Of a stretch of DNA of 64,000 bases, positions 35,601 through 44,697 are shown one piece after another. Position 1 is the first letter of the stretch. Every line of letters starts with the position of its first letter. Source of the stretch: Pararhizobium sp. YC-54 (GTDB taxonomy: Bacteria > Pseudomonadota > Alphaproteobacteria > Rhizobiales > Rhizobiaceae); assembly GCF_025847205.1 (NCBI RefSeq), contig NZ_JAOYTH010000003.1, forward strand, positions 310,001 to 374,000, written 5' to 3'. The translations under genes were made by a program, and so were the position numbers. The notes under the pieces were generated by a model. It ran no database searches. It had not been told where the DNA came from and was given only the letters and a program-made list of their open reading frames with translations.

Positions 35601-38600
35601 CCAGTCCGCCGAGACGGAAGACCAGCTGGTCGTGCCGGACGAGGTCGTCGAGGAATTGCGCAAGATCGCGCGGCGTACCTGGCTCTATTTCGAACAGTTC
35701 GTCACCGCCGAGCAGCATTTTCTGCCGCCGGACAATTTTCAGGAAATTCCCCACCCGATCCTCGCCGAGCGCACGTCGCCGACGAATATCGGCGTCTATC
35801 TCCTGTCCGTCATGTCCGCCCGTGATTTCGGCTGGATCGGTTTTGAGGAAACCATCCGGCGCCTGGAAGAAACGGTTTCCACCATCGACCGCATGCCGAA
35901 ATACCGCGGCCATCTGTACAACTGGTACAAGACCGACACGCTGGAAACGATGGAGCCGAAATATGTCTCCGCCGTCGATAGCGGCAATCTTGCCGGCCAT
36001 CTGATTGCTGTATCCTCGATGTGCCGCGACTGGGCCGAGGCCCCGTCCGCGCATGTCCAGGGCAATCTCGACGGTATCGGCGACGTCGCCTCCATCCTGT
36101 CCGAGGTTCTGACCGGGCTGCCGGACGACCGCAAGACCGTGCGGCCGCTGCGCCGCCTGATGGAAGAGCGGATCACCGGCTTCCATAACGCGCTCGCTGC
36201 CGTCAAGCGCGAGCATGAATTCGCCTCCATCCGGGTGATCAACCTGGCGGTTTTGGCGCGCGACATTCACAAGCTCACGGTCAATCTCGACCACGAGGTG
36301 AAGAGTGCTGAGAGCGGCGAAGTGACGAAATGGGCGACCATGCTCGTCAACACCTGCGAATCCCACATTGCCGACGGCGTCTTCGACCTCGGCGCCATTG
36401 AAGCGCTGCGCCAGCGCCTGATCGTCGTGGGCGACCGGGCCCGCGATATCGCCTTCACGATGGATTTCAGCTTCCTGTTCCGTCCGGAGCGGCGCCTGCT
36501 GTCGATCGGTTACCGCGTCAATTCGAATGAACTTGACGAAGCTTGCTACGATCTTCTGGCGTCCGAAGCCCGTCTCACCAGCCTGTTTGCCATCGCCAAG
36601 GGCGACCTGCCGACCGAGCACTGGTACAAGCTCGGGCGTCCGATCGTGCCGGTCGGCGCGCGCGGCGCTCTGATCTCCTGGTCGGGCTCGATGTTCGAAT
36701 ACCTGATGCCGCCGCTGGTCATGCAGGAGCGTCAGGGCGGCATTCTCAACCAGACCAACAACCTGATCGTCAAGGAACAGATGAACCACGGCCGCCGCCT
36801 CGGCACGCCGTGGGGCATCTCGGAAGCGGCCTTCAACGCCCGCGACCACGAGCTGACCTATCAGTACACCAATTTCGGCGTGCCGACGCTGGGCCTTAAG
36901 CGCGGTCTCGGCCAGAACGCCGTCATCGCGCCCTATGCCTCGATCCTTGCCAGCATGTACGATCCGAAGGCGGCAATCGCCAACCTGGAGCGTCTGCGCG
37001 GACTTGGCGCTCTGGGCGCCTACGGCTTCCATGACGCCGTCGATTTCACGCCGACCCGCGTGCCGGAAGGCAAGACCTGCGCCGTCGTGCGCAATTACTA
37101 TGCCCACCATCACGGCATGTCGATCGCGGCGGTCGCCAACGTCGTCTTCAACGGCCGCCTGCGCGAGTGGTTCCACGCCGATCCGGTCATCGAAGCCGCC
37201 GAACTGCTTTTGCAGGAAAAGGCACCGCGCGATATCCCGATCATCAACACCAAGAAGGAGCCGGAATCGCTCGGCAAGGGACAGGAAGATCTGCTGCGCC
37301 CCGAGGTCCGCGTGATCACCAATCCGCTGGCCAAGGACCGCGAGACGGTGTTCCTCTCGAACGGCCATTATGCGGTCATGCTGACGGCAACCGGTTCCGG
37401 CTATTCCCGCTGGAACGGCCAGACCGTTGCCCGCTGGAAGGCCGATCCGGCCGAGGACCGCTCCGGCACGTTCATCTTCCTGCGTGATACGACGACTGGC
37501 GATTGGTGGTCGGCGACGGCGGAGCCGCGCCGTGCGGAAGGTGAAAAGACCACGACCCGTTTCGGCGACGACAAGGCCGAATTCATCAAGACGGTCGGTG
37601 ACCTCACCAGCGAAGTCGAGTGCATCGTCGCCACCGAGCACGATGCCGAAGGCCGCCGGGTGATCCTGCTCAACACGGGTACCGAGGACCGCTTCATCGA
37701 AGTAACGTCCTATGCGGAACCGGTGCTGACCACGGATGACACCGACAGCGCCCATCCACTGTTTGCCAAGATGTTCCTGAAAACGGAGGTCGATCCGAAG
37801 GGCGACGCCATTCGCGTCACGCGCAACAAGCGCAGCCCCGGCGAGCCGGACATGATGGTGGCACACCTGATCGTCGATAATGCCGCCAGCACCCGCCATA
37901 CCGAGGTAGAGACGGACCGCCGCCGGTTCATCGGCACCGGCCGTACGCTCGCCGAGGCGCAGGCTTTCGATACCGATGCCAAGCTTTCCGGCTCGGACGG
38001 CTATACGCTCGATCCGATTGTCTCGTTGCGCCGCGTCGTGCGCGTGCCGGCGGGCAAGAAGGTCAGTGTGATCTTCTGGACAATCGCTGCGCCAAACCGT
38101 CATGATGTCGATCGCGCGATCGATCGCTATCGCCATCCCGACAGCTTCAACCATGAACTCATCCACGCCTGGACCCGTTCTCAGGTACAGATGCGCCATG
38201 TCGGCGTCACCTCGCAGGAAGCTGCAAGCTTCCAGATGCTTGGCCGCTACCTGGTCTATCCGGACATGCAGTTGCGCGCCGATACCGCCACGGTGCAGGC
38301 CGGTCTTGCGCCGCAATCGGCGCTGTGGCCGCTGTCGATCTCGGGTGATTTCCCGATCTTTTCCGTCCGCATCAACGACGACATCGATCTTGGCATCGCG
38401 CGGGAAGCCTTGAGGGCGCAGGAATATCTTCGCTCGCGCGGCGTCACCGCCGATCTGGTGATCATCAACGAACGTGCCGCTTCCTATGCACAGGACATGC
38501 AGCACACGCTGGACGCCATGGCGGAAAATCTGCGGCTGCGCGGCCTGTCCGACGGCCCGCGCCAGCACATTTTTGCCGTTCGCCGCGATATCATGGAGCC

Positions 38601-41160
38601 CCAGACCTGGTCGGCGCTTCTGTCCGCGTCCCGCGCCGTGTTCCACGCCCGCAACGGCAAGATCTCGGATCAGATTTCGCGCGCCGAAAATCTGCTGGCG
38701 AAGCCGTCGCCCAAGGACGACGTTGCCGCAGCCCCGCTTCTGGCTGTCATCAACGAGGAAAGCAGCGCTAAAAGCGTTAAGATCAACGGCGATGGACTGG
38801 ACTTCTGGAACGGCTATGGTGGCTTCTCCGCCGACGGCCGCGAGTATGTGACCCGGCTGCGCGGCGGCGAAGCGACCCCGCAACCGTGGATCAATGTGAT
38901 TTCCAACGAAACCTTCGGTTTCCATGTGGCAGCCGAAGGAGCCGCTTTCACCTGGGGCCGCAATTCGCGCGACTACCAGCTGACGCCCTGGACCAACGAT
39001 CCGGTGGTCAACCGTCCCGGCGAAGCCATCTTCATCCGCGACATGAACAGCGGTGCGGTCCTGTCGCCTTATGCCGCTCTTTCCCGCCGCAAATCGGTCC
39101 AGTTCGAGACGCGGCACGGCCTGGGTTACTCGCTGTTCAGCAGTGTCCAGGACGGGTTGGAGATCGAAGTCGGCCAGACCGTTCATCGTACATTGCCGGT
39201 GAAATATCTGCGGCTGCGGCTAAAAAACACCTCCGGCGAAGCCCGTACTCTCAAGGTTTACGGCTATGCCGAATGGGTGCTTGGCAACAACCGCGCAAAG
39301 ACGGCGCCGTTCATCCTGTCGCATCAGGATGCGGTGAGCGGCGCGGTTCTGGCGACCAATCCCTACAGCATCGACTATTCCGGCCGCACCGCTTTCCTCG
39401 CGGCCAGCGAAACCCCCGCCAGCTTTACCTCCAGCCGCCGCGAGTTCCTCGGTCAGGCGGGCAGCATCTACGCACCGCAGGCGGTGCTGGACGGCGGTAT
39501 GTTGTCCGGATCCGTCGAAGCCGATGGCGATCCCTGCGCGGCAATTGTCGTCGATGTTGCGCTTGAGGCTGGCGCGAGCCGCGAACTGACGTTCTATATC
39601 GGCGATTCCGACAATGCCGGACAGGCGCTCGAGCACCTCGCAGAGGCGCGCAACAGCACGTTCGAAACGGTTCTTGAAGCCTCCACCAGCTACTGGCAGG
39701 ACTTTACCGGCGTTCTGCAGGTCGAAACGCCCGACAAGGCGTTCAACAACATGGTCAATGCCTGGCTGCCCTATCAGAGCCTCGGTTGCCGGATCCTTGC
39801 ACGCTCGGCCTTCTATCAGTCCAGCGGCGCCTTCGGCTTCCGCGATCAGTTACAGGATACGCTTGCCTTTATCATGCATCGGCCGGAGCTTGCTCGGGGG
39901 CAGATCCTCAACGCTGCCGCACGGCAGTTTGTTGAAGGCGACGTGCTTCATTGGTGGTTGCCGAATACCGGCGCCGGTGTGCGCACGCTGATCTCAGACG
40001 ACGTCGTCTGGCTCGGCCATGCCGTGCAGCACTATTGCTCGGTCACGGGAACCAAGGACATTCTCGATGAGCAGATCGCCTTCATCGAAGGAGCGGCTCT
40101 GGAGCCCGGCCAGCATGACAGCTTCTATCAACCGACCGTGTCGGAGCGGCGGGCCAGCCTCTATGAGCATTGCGCCTTGGCACTTGATCTCGCCATTGCC
40201 CGCAAGGGCGAGAACGGCCTGCCGCTGATCCTCGGCGGCGACTGGAACGACGGCATGAACCGCGTCGGCATCGAAGGACGCGGCACCAGCGTCTGGCTCG
40301 GCTGGTTCCTCGCAGCAACGTTGCGTTCCTTCCTGGTTATCGCCCGCGAGCGCGGCGATACCAAGCGGGTTTCCGCCTGGGAAGCGCATCTCGCCAACCT
40401 CAAGAAGGCCCTCGAAACGGCCGGCTGGGATGGCGGACACTATCGTCGCGGCTATTATGACGACGGGACACCACTGGGATCGGCCGAAAGCAGCGAGTGC
40501 CGGATCGATTCGATCGCCCAGTCGTGGAGCGTACTCTCCGGCGAAGGCGATGCTGCCCGCTCGGCCGAGGCCATGGACGCGGTTCTCGCCGAACTGGCTG
40601 ACGGCGATCACCAGATCATCCGTCTGTTCACGCCGCCGTTGTCCGGAACCGCGCAGGACCCGGGCTATATCAAGGCCTATCCGCCCGGCGTTCGTGAAAA
40701 CGGCGGGCAATATACCCATGCGGCAACCTGGGTGGTGCTGGCGCTGGCCGCACAGAACCGTAGCGACGACGCCTGGAGCGCTTTCCAGATGCTCAATCCG
40801 GTCAACCATTCGAAGGACCGCGAAAGTGCCGATCACTACCGGGTCGAACCCTACGTGGTTGCCGCGGACATCTATGGCGACGGCGGCCTGACGGGGCGCG
40901 GCGGCTGGACCTGGTACACAGGCTCGGCGGCCTGGCTCTACCGTGCTGCAGTCGAAGGCATTCTCGGTATCCGCCGCCAGGGAGGCAAGCTGATCGTCCA
41001 GCCCGTCCTGCCGAAGGACTGGGATGGATTCTCGGCGACGCTGACGATCGACGGCAAGCCGCATGTGATTTCCGTGACCAAAAATGCGGAAAGCGGCGAG
41101 CCGATCGTCAACGTCAATAATACTGTCACAAAAAACGCGCATGAAGGCGTTTTGGTGTAG
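32659..41160 (+). CDS. ndvB: Cyclic beta-1,2-glucan synthase
   Basis: 2833 aa inner-membrane enzyme that initiates, elongates and cyclises beta-1,2-glucan from UDP-glucose; homologue of Agrobacterium ChvB and Sinorhizobium NdvB, which are nearly the same length. Membrane helices lie at about residues 410-475, 810-875 and 905-975. The glycosyltransferase domain between the first two groups has the TLDSDTR motif (about 625), VSDVYQDIAGEGTFTGKG and QHRWARGDW. The C-terminal half is a glycoside-phosphorylase (GH94-like) domain that controls ring size, with GALISWSGSMFEYLMP, GGDWNDGMNRVG and YVVAADIY. The product is needed for hypo-osmotic adaptation and plant interaction. Downstream opgC and ndvA complete the pathway. 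Confidence 0.97.
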   Translation: MNFQNTPSTPPREAEIKPIDYNDSIRSTYFTIHELHECGAALARDGVSSLPGFFPFEFRPRHRENENEIFRVYKVTATDVEAGASITPAAEWLLDNHYLVEESIQEVRRDFPRKFYRQLPTLPVAGTTIPRTMALAWLYVAHTHSTVSRESLTAMVAGFQEKETFKIGELWALPSILRFVLIENLRRIAIRVDRSRNMRIKANDVADQIVRLGMPDKFQSVLAEAEPLCADNTFVAQLLYRLRDGSQTSGYVITWLEEQLEKRGSDVEEALVAEQNRLSSGNATMSNIIRSLREIDDNDWAVWFESVSKLDDALRDASDYASLDFGSRNKYRNTIERLARRSGYSELEVTQIALDMVKDQTRAGANPGDVLHEPNVGGFLVGKQRRLLESRIGYRPSILQTIIRLGRKLDWFAIAGPNILLTILAMIAVYIFVSPMEIPTGAKLIMLLLFSLPASEGAAGLFNTLVTLFVTPSRLVGYEFLDGIPEDARTLVVVPCLISKRDHVDELVRNLEVHYLANPKGEIYFALVSDWVDSPEEETAADLDVLDYAKAEIETLSARYAHDGRTRFYLLHRRRLYNEAEGAWMGWERKRGKLHELNLLLRGDSDTSFLAGANTVPENVQYVMTLDSDTRLMRDAVTKLVGKLYHPINRPVVDPVTQKVTAGYGILQPRVTPSLTTGSDASAFQRIFSINRGIDPYVFTVSDVYQDIAGEGTFTGKGLYHVDAFEAALKGKIEENAVLSHDLLEGSLAHCALVSDVELVEDFPIRYEVEMSRQHRWARGDWQLLPYMFNLSNGVSMLGRWKMYDNLRRSLIPIAWLIASVMGWYYMEPTQALVWQFVLIFSLFVAPTLSLISGLMPRRNDIVARAHLHAVLSEIQAANAQVALRIVFIAHSAAMMADAIVRSVYRTFVSGNLMLEWRTAAQVQSSAGGSILDYYRSMWIAPVLSVISLLLAAISDTGLPFIGIPFAMLWALSPGIAWFVSQSAETEDQLVVPDEVVEELRKIARRTWLYFEQFVTAEQHFLPPDNFQEIPHPILAERTSPTNIGVYLLSVMSARDFGWIGFEETIRRLEETVSTIDRMPKYRGHLYNWYKTDTLETMEPKYVSAVDSGNLAGHLIAVSSMCRDWAEAPSAHVQGNLDGIGDVASILSEVLTGLPDDRKTVRPLRRLMEERITGFHNALAAVKREHEFASIRVINLAVLARDIHKLTVNLDHEVKSAESGEVTKWATMLVNTCESHIADGVFDLGAIEALRQRLIVVGDRARDIAFTMDFSFLFRPERRLLSIGYRVNSNELDEACYDLLASEARLTSLFAIAKGDLPTEHWYKLGRPIVPVGARGALISWSGSMFEYLMPPLVMQERQGGILNQTNNLIVKEQMNHGRRLGTPWGISEAAFNARDHELTYQYTNFGVPTLGLKRGLGQNAVIAPYASILASMYDPKAAIANLERLRGLGALGAYGFHDAVDFTPTRVPEGKTCAVVRNYYAHHHGMSIAAVANVVFNGRLREWFHADPVIEAAELLLQEKAPRDIPIINTKKEPESLGKGQEDLLRPEVRVITNPLAKDRETVFLSNGHYAVMLTATGSGYSRWNGQTVARWKADPAEDRSGTFIFLRDTTTGDWWSATAEPRRAEGEKTTTRFGDDKAEFIKTVGDLTSEVECIVATEHDAEGRRVILLNTGTEDRFIEVTSYAEPVLTTDDTDSAHPLFAKMFLKTEVDPKGDAIRVTRNKRSPGEPDMMVAHLIVDNAASTRHTEVETDRRRFIGTGRTLAEAQAFDTDAKLSGSDGYTLDPIVSLRRVVRVPAGKKVSVIFWTIAAPNRHDVDRAIDRYRHPDSFNHELIHAWTRSQVQMRHVGVTSQEAASFQMLGRYLVYPDMQLRADTATVQAGLAPQSALWPLSISGDFPIFSVRINDDIDLGIAREALRAQEYLRSRGVTADLVIINERAASYAQDMQHTLDAMAENLRLRGLSDGPRQHIFAVRRDIMEPQTWSALLSASRAVFHARNGKISDQISRAENLLAKPSPKDDVAAAPLLAVINEESSAKSVKINGDGLDFWNGYGGFSADGREYVTRLRGGEATPQPWINVISNETFGFHVAAEGAAFTWGRNSRDYQLTPWTNDPVVNRPGEAIFIRDMNSGAVLSPYAALSRRKSVQFETRHGLGYSLFSSVQDGLEIEVGQTVHRTLPVKYLRLRLKNTSGEARTLKVYGYAEWVLGNNRAKTAPFILSHQDAVSGAVLATNPYSIDYSGRTAFLAASETPASFTSSRREFLGQAGSIYAPQAVLDGGMLSGSVEADGDPCAAIVVDVALEAGASRELTFYIGDSDNAGQALEHLAEARNSTFETVLEASTSYWQDFTGVLQVETPDKAFNNMVNAWLPYQSLGCRILARSAFYQSSGAFGFRDQLQDTLAFIMHRPELARGQILNAAARQFVEGDVLHWWLPNTGAGVRTLISDDVVWLGHAVQHYCSVTGTKDILDEQIAFIEGAALEPGQHDSFYQPTVSERRASLYEHCALALDLAIARKGENGLPLILGGDWNDGMNRVGIEGRGTSVWLGWFLAATLRSFLVIARERGDTKRVSAWEAHLANLKKALETAGWDGGHYRRGYYDDGTPLGSAESSECRIDSIAQSWSVLSGEGDAARSAEAMDAVLAELADGDHQIIRLFTPPLSGTAQDPGYIKAYPPGVRENGGQYTHAATWVVLALAAQNRSDDAWSAFQMLNPVNHSKDRESADHYRVEPYVVAADIYGDGGLTGRGGWTWYTGSAAWLYRAAVEGILGIRRQGGKLIVQPVLPKDWDGFSATLTIDGKPHVISVTKNAESGEPIVNVNNTVTKNAHEGVLV

Positions 41161-41184
41161 CTGCCGGCGATTGAATCAGACCTG

Positions 41185-41226
41185 AAACCGGCTTTGCTCC
41201 ATCTGGTGCAAAGCCGGTTTTGTTTT
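41185..41226 (+). terminator. Rho-independent terminator after ndvB
   Basis: AAACCGGCTTTGC, ten-base loop, GCAAAGCCGGTTT followed by TGTTTT. A 13-bp perfect stem 24 bp after the ndvB stop, implying that opgC has at least partly separate transcription. Confidence 0.85.
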
Positions 41227-41291
41227 GATCGCCGGCATCAGTATCGCGTCAATGGGGGCAGGGGCACTGAACTCGGACGAGAACATTCTGA

Positions 41292-42455
41292 ATGCTTCAA
41301 AAGCTGCAATTCGACCCGTCTGCCAACGATGGGCAGATGGGACAAACCCACACGGTCCCCTCCCAGCGTGACACCCGTCTCGACGTCTATCGGGCGCTTT
41401 GCCTGCTCACCATCTTCGTCAATCACGTACCCGGGCAATATCTCGAATACCTGACGACGAAGAACTTCGGTTTCTCGGACTCTGCCGAAGCATTCGTGCT
41501 GATTTCCGGATTGTCCGCCGGGCTTGCCTATGGAGGCAAATTCAATCCCGGCAACCGCCTCGCGCTCAGCCTGAAAATCTGGCGCCGCGCGTTCACGCTC
41601 TACATCGCGCATATCATGACCAGTATCATCACGCTGGCGATCTTTGCCGGTGGTGCGCTCTATTTCGGCCGCCAGGACCTGATCAGCGAGATCAACATCC
41701 GTCCGCTCGTCGATCACACCGAACAGGGTTTTGTCGCCATGGTGCTGCTCGGCCATCAACTGGGCTACAACAATATCCTGTCGATGTATGCCGTCGTCTT
41801 CCTGCTGTTGCCGGGCATGCTGTGGCTGCATGGCCGCAATCCCTTTCTGCTGTTCATGGCATCCGCGGCACTCTGGCTCGCCGCCGGAATCTTCACGATC
41901 GTCCCCATCAATTTCCTCGACGAAGGCTACTGGTTCCTCAATCCATGGTCCTGGCAGTTCCTGTTCGTCATCGGGATGATCTGCATGATGCGATCGCGCA
42001 CCGGAAAACCAATTGTGCGTCACCCGCTATTGGTGGCGATATCTGCCTGCTATGTGACGCTGTCGTTTTTCTGGGTGCTTTTGTCCTGGTGGAACCTCGA
42101 TTTTTCCTATGGCCTGCCGTCGGTGCTGACGGGCTTCGACAAGACCTTTCTGTCGCTTACGCGGTTGTTGCACGTTCTGGCGCTTGGTTATCTGCTGACG
42201 GTCTTTCCGGTGTTCAGCCGCATGACGCGCCTGCGCATCGACCACCCGCTCGTCCTGATCGGCCGGCATTCGCTTCCGGTATTCATCTTCGGGACGATCC
42301 TGGCCATGGTAGGGCAGGTGCTTTTGTTCGTGACGGGGCGCGATCCGCTGTGGGGCGCGCTGTTCGTGCTTGCCGGCATCGGTCTGCACTTTGCCTATGC
42401 CCGCTACCTCGACTGGATCGGCGGGCTCTCGCGGCCTCAAGTCGTGAAGGCATAG
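41292..42455 (+). CDS. opgC: OpgC-family membrane acyltransferase for glucan substitution
   Basis: 387 aa polytopic membrane protein with about ten hydrophobic spans. The N-terminal RLDVYRALCLLTIFVNHVPG and FGFSDSAEAFVLISGLSAGLAYG blocks are the OpgC signature, with a conserved histidine in the first block. OpgC transfers succinyl groups to osmoregulated periplasmic glucans, making them anionic. Position between the glucan synthase and the glucan exporter genes supports the same job on cyclic beta-1,2-glucan. Which group it transfers cannot be told from sequence. Confidence 0.9.
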   Translation: MLQKLQFDPSANDGQMGQTHTVPSQRDTRLDVYRALCLLTIFVNHVPGQYLEYLTTKNFGFSDSAEAFVLISGLSAGLAYGGKFNPGNRLALSLKIWRRAFTLYIAHIMTSIITLAIFAGGALYFGRQDLISEINIRPLVDHTEQGFVAMVLLGHQLGYNNILSMYAVVFLLLPGMLWLHGRNPFLLFMASAALWLAAGIFTIVPINFLDEGYWFLNPWSWQFLFVIGMICMMRSRTGKPIVRHPLLVAISACYVTLSFFWVLLSWWNLDFSYGLPSVLTGFDKTFLSLTRLLHVLALGYLLTVFPVFSRMTRLRIDHPLVLIGRHSLPVFIFGTILAMVGQVLLFVTGRDPLWGALFVLAGIGLHFAYARYLDWIGGLSRPQVVKA

Positions 42456-42481
42456 AAAAGGCCCCGATCCGGGGCCTTTTT
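42456..42481. terminator. Bidirectional terminator between opgC and ndvA
   Basis: AAAAGGCCCC-GATC-GGGGCCTTTTT: a perfect stem flanked by A and T runs, so it works for both convergent genes. It starts directly after the opgC stop codon. Confidence 0.88.
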
Positions 42482-42504
42482 GCTGTTCGTCGTTGCCTTG
42501 GCTA

Positions 42505-44262
42505 TCAGGCCGCCGCGTGGCTCTTGCGGACGTCTTCGTCCGTCAGGATACCGCTTGCCCGCAGCAGGGAGGCAAACCGGCCATTGCTCTGGCTCAGTTC
42601 GGTGAAACCGCCCATCTCGACGATCCGGCCGTGATCCATGAAGATCACCAGATCGGCCTCGCGCACCGTCGACAGGCGGTGGGCGATGATGAAGGTGGTG
42701 CGATCCTTGCGCAGGTTGTCGATTGCCGCCTTGACGCGGTTCTCGGTCTCGACGTCAAGCGCACTGGTCGCTTCGTCGAGCACGAGGATCGGCGCATTCT
42801 TCAGGATCGCCCTGGCAATGGCGATACGCTGGCGTTCGCCGCCGGACAGCCGGTTGCCACGTTCGCCGACGCGGGTGTCGTAACCGCCCTCGCGGCCTTC
42901 GATGAAGTCGGCGGCAGCAGCGGCTTGCGCAGCTTCCATCACTTCGATCAGCGACGCATCTTCGCGGCCAAGGCGGATATTCTCGCAGATCGACCGGTTG
43001 AGCAGGCCTGCATCCTGGAACACGGTGGCGATCGAGCGGCGCAGCGACTTGCGGGTGACGGTCGAGATATCGACGCCATCGACAAGAATCTGGCCACGGG
43101 CCGGCTCATGGACGCGCTGCAGAAGATTGACCAGCGTCGTCTTGCCCGCGCCGGTCGGACCGACGATGGCAATCGTCTGGCCGGCCTTGGCGGTGAACGA
43201 CACGTCGCGCATGCCTTCGGTCGAATTGGCGAAGTTGAACGAGACATCGCGGAACTCGACTTCGCCGCGGACATTGTTCAACTCGCCGGCGTCGGCGGGC
43301 TCTTCGCGTTCACGGACCGAATCCTCCAGCACGAAGAAGTCTTCGAGCTTGGCGCGGGCTTCGAAAATCTGCGTCACAAAGGCTTTCATCTGGTCGAGGC
43401 GGCCGATCAGCAGACCGGCAAAGCCGATGAAGGCAATGACGTCGCCGATGCCCAGTTCGCCCTTCTGCACCAGGAAGGTACCGATGACGAGGATGGCCAT
43501 CATCGAGATGGTCGAAGCCATGCGGTTCAGCGCGCTGGCAAGCGCCCACCAGTCGAGGACCGGCAGCTGGGCGGAGATCAGCTTCTGGGTAAAGTTCTTC
43601 AGTTCGCGGGTTTCAGCCTCGATGCGGTTGTAGCTATGAACAACCGAAACGTTGCTGATCGAGTCGGAGACATGCGAGAAAACCGTGTGATAATGATCCT
43701 CGACGGAAGCCTGGCCTTCCTTGGTACGGGTCATGACGAACTTGCCGACAATGACGTAGAGCACGCCGAGAACGACGAGAACGAGCGACAGCCGAACGTC
43801 CATGGCAAAGGCCGTCGGGATAAGCAGCGTCAGCGCCACCGCGGTCGCCAGATGCTGACGCATGAACTCGAGCCAGAGGCCGAACAGCGTTTCGCAGGCG
43901 CGCAACAGCGTATGCAGCGCATTGGATGTGCCACGCTGGGTATGCCACGACAGAGGCATGGAGATGATCCGGCCGAAGGCTTCGGTGATCAGCGTCGAGC
44001 GGCGCGTATGCGCCAGCCGGTCAGCCTCGCGAGCAACAAGTACGAAGGCGACCGTATTGAAGACGCCGAGGCCTGCCCACATCAACAGCATGGGCGTGAC
44101 GGTCTGTTTGGAGGAGATCGCATCAATGATGCGGCCGAACAGAATGGGCTCCGCAATCGTGATGACCGCCAGGACAATGTTGGCGATGACGATGGCGGAC
44201 ACGCGGAGCTTATGGACGGCAAGATACTGAAGCGCTCTTGCATAGACCTGGAACAATGACAC
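42505..44262 (-). CDS. ndvA: Cyclic beta-1,2-glucan ABC exporter
   Basis: 585 aa half-transporter (homologue of ChvA/NdvA) that moves cyclic glucan to the periplasm. The six-helix membrane domain spans about residues 20-300, starting SLFQVYARALQYLAVHKL as in other NdvA proteins. The ATPase domain has Walker A GPTGAGKTT, signature LSGGERQR, LVLDEATSALD and the H-loop IAHRLSTV. A GTG at 44262 is taken as the start because it gives the family N-terminus and length; the ATG at 44328 would add 22 unrelated residues. Convergent with opgC, divergent from expR. Confidence 0.95.
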   Translation of the reverse strand: MSLFQVYARALQYLAVHKLRVSAIVIANIVLAVITIAEPILFGRIIDAISSKQTVTPMLLMWAGLGVFNTVAFVLVAREADRLAHTRRSTLITEAFGRIISMPLSWHTQRGTSNALHTLLRACETLFGLWLEFMRQHLATAVALTLLIPTAFAMDVRLSLVLVVLGVLYVIVGKFVMTRTKEGQASVEDHYHTVFSHVSDSISNVSVVHSYNRIEAETRELKNFTQKLISAQLPVLDWWALASALNRMASTISMMAILVIGTFLVQKGELGIGDVIAFIGFAGLLIGRLDQMKAFVTQIFEARAKLEDFFVLEDSVREREEPADAGELNNVRGEVEFRDVSFNFANSTEGMRDVSFTAKAGQTIAIVGPTGAGKTTLVNLLQRVHEPARGQILVDGVDISTVTRKSLRRSIATVFQDAGLLNRSICENIRLGREDASLIEVMEAAQAAAAADFIEGREGGYDTRVGERGNRLSGGERQRIAIARAILKNAPILVLDEATSALDVETENRVKAAIDNLRKDRTTFIIAHRLSTVREADLVIFMDHGRIVEMGGFTELSQSNGRFASLLRASGILTDEDVRKSHAAA

Positions 44263-44697
44263 TGTCTTATCCCTCTTGGGCAGTTGGTTTGCAGTGCAAT
44301 GAAAAGCAACAGGGCATTTGCATCGCACGGTTCCTGGAAAGAAAAGAACTGCTTGGAAAAATTACTCATTTCCATCTTTGATGGATGGAAAATCCCAAAA
44401 CCGAACGTCTTCTTCCTCGCTTTTGTCTCTTGATCCACCGCAAATCAGCTTTGGCTTCGCCGCGCAAACTTGATTATGATAAACCGGTGCGCTGAATGGA
44501 AATTCCAGACACCATAAGTTGATCATTCATAGCTTGCTATTTTTGGGACCTTGCAGTTCGTTGACGATGCGGTGTTAGGTGGATTTCAATGGCTGATGCG
44601 GGGATTATCGCGATTGCAACATGAATGGGCGCTGAACGGCACATTCATGTTGCGGCGCAATAGATCCGAGGGACAAAGAATTTTTGAAGGGGTTTTT
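44263..44697. other. Divergent promoter region between ndvA and expR
   Basis: About 435 bp, AT-richer than its neighbours, holding the promoters of ndvA (minus) and expR (plus). A perfect TCCATC-TTT-GATGGA inverted repeat lies at 44371-44385. The expR frame is open from 44551, but the extra residues do not resemble the family. No further gene is recognised. Confidence 0.5.

Noticed and set aside
35203..39186. 1327-codon open frame antisense to ndvB
   Set aside because: Mirror of a GC-rich coding strand; composition is Arg/His/Asp-rich, with no recognisable domain, and ndvB is unambiguous over the whole stretch.
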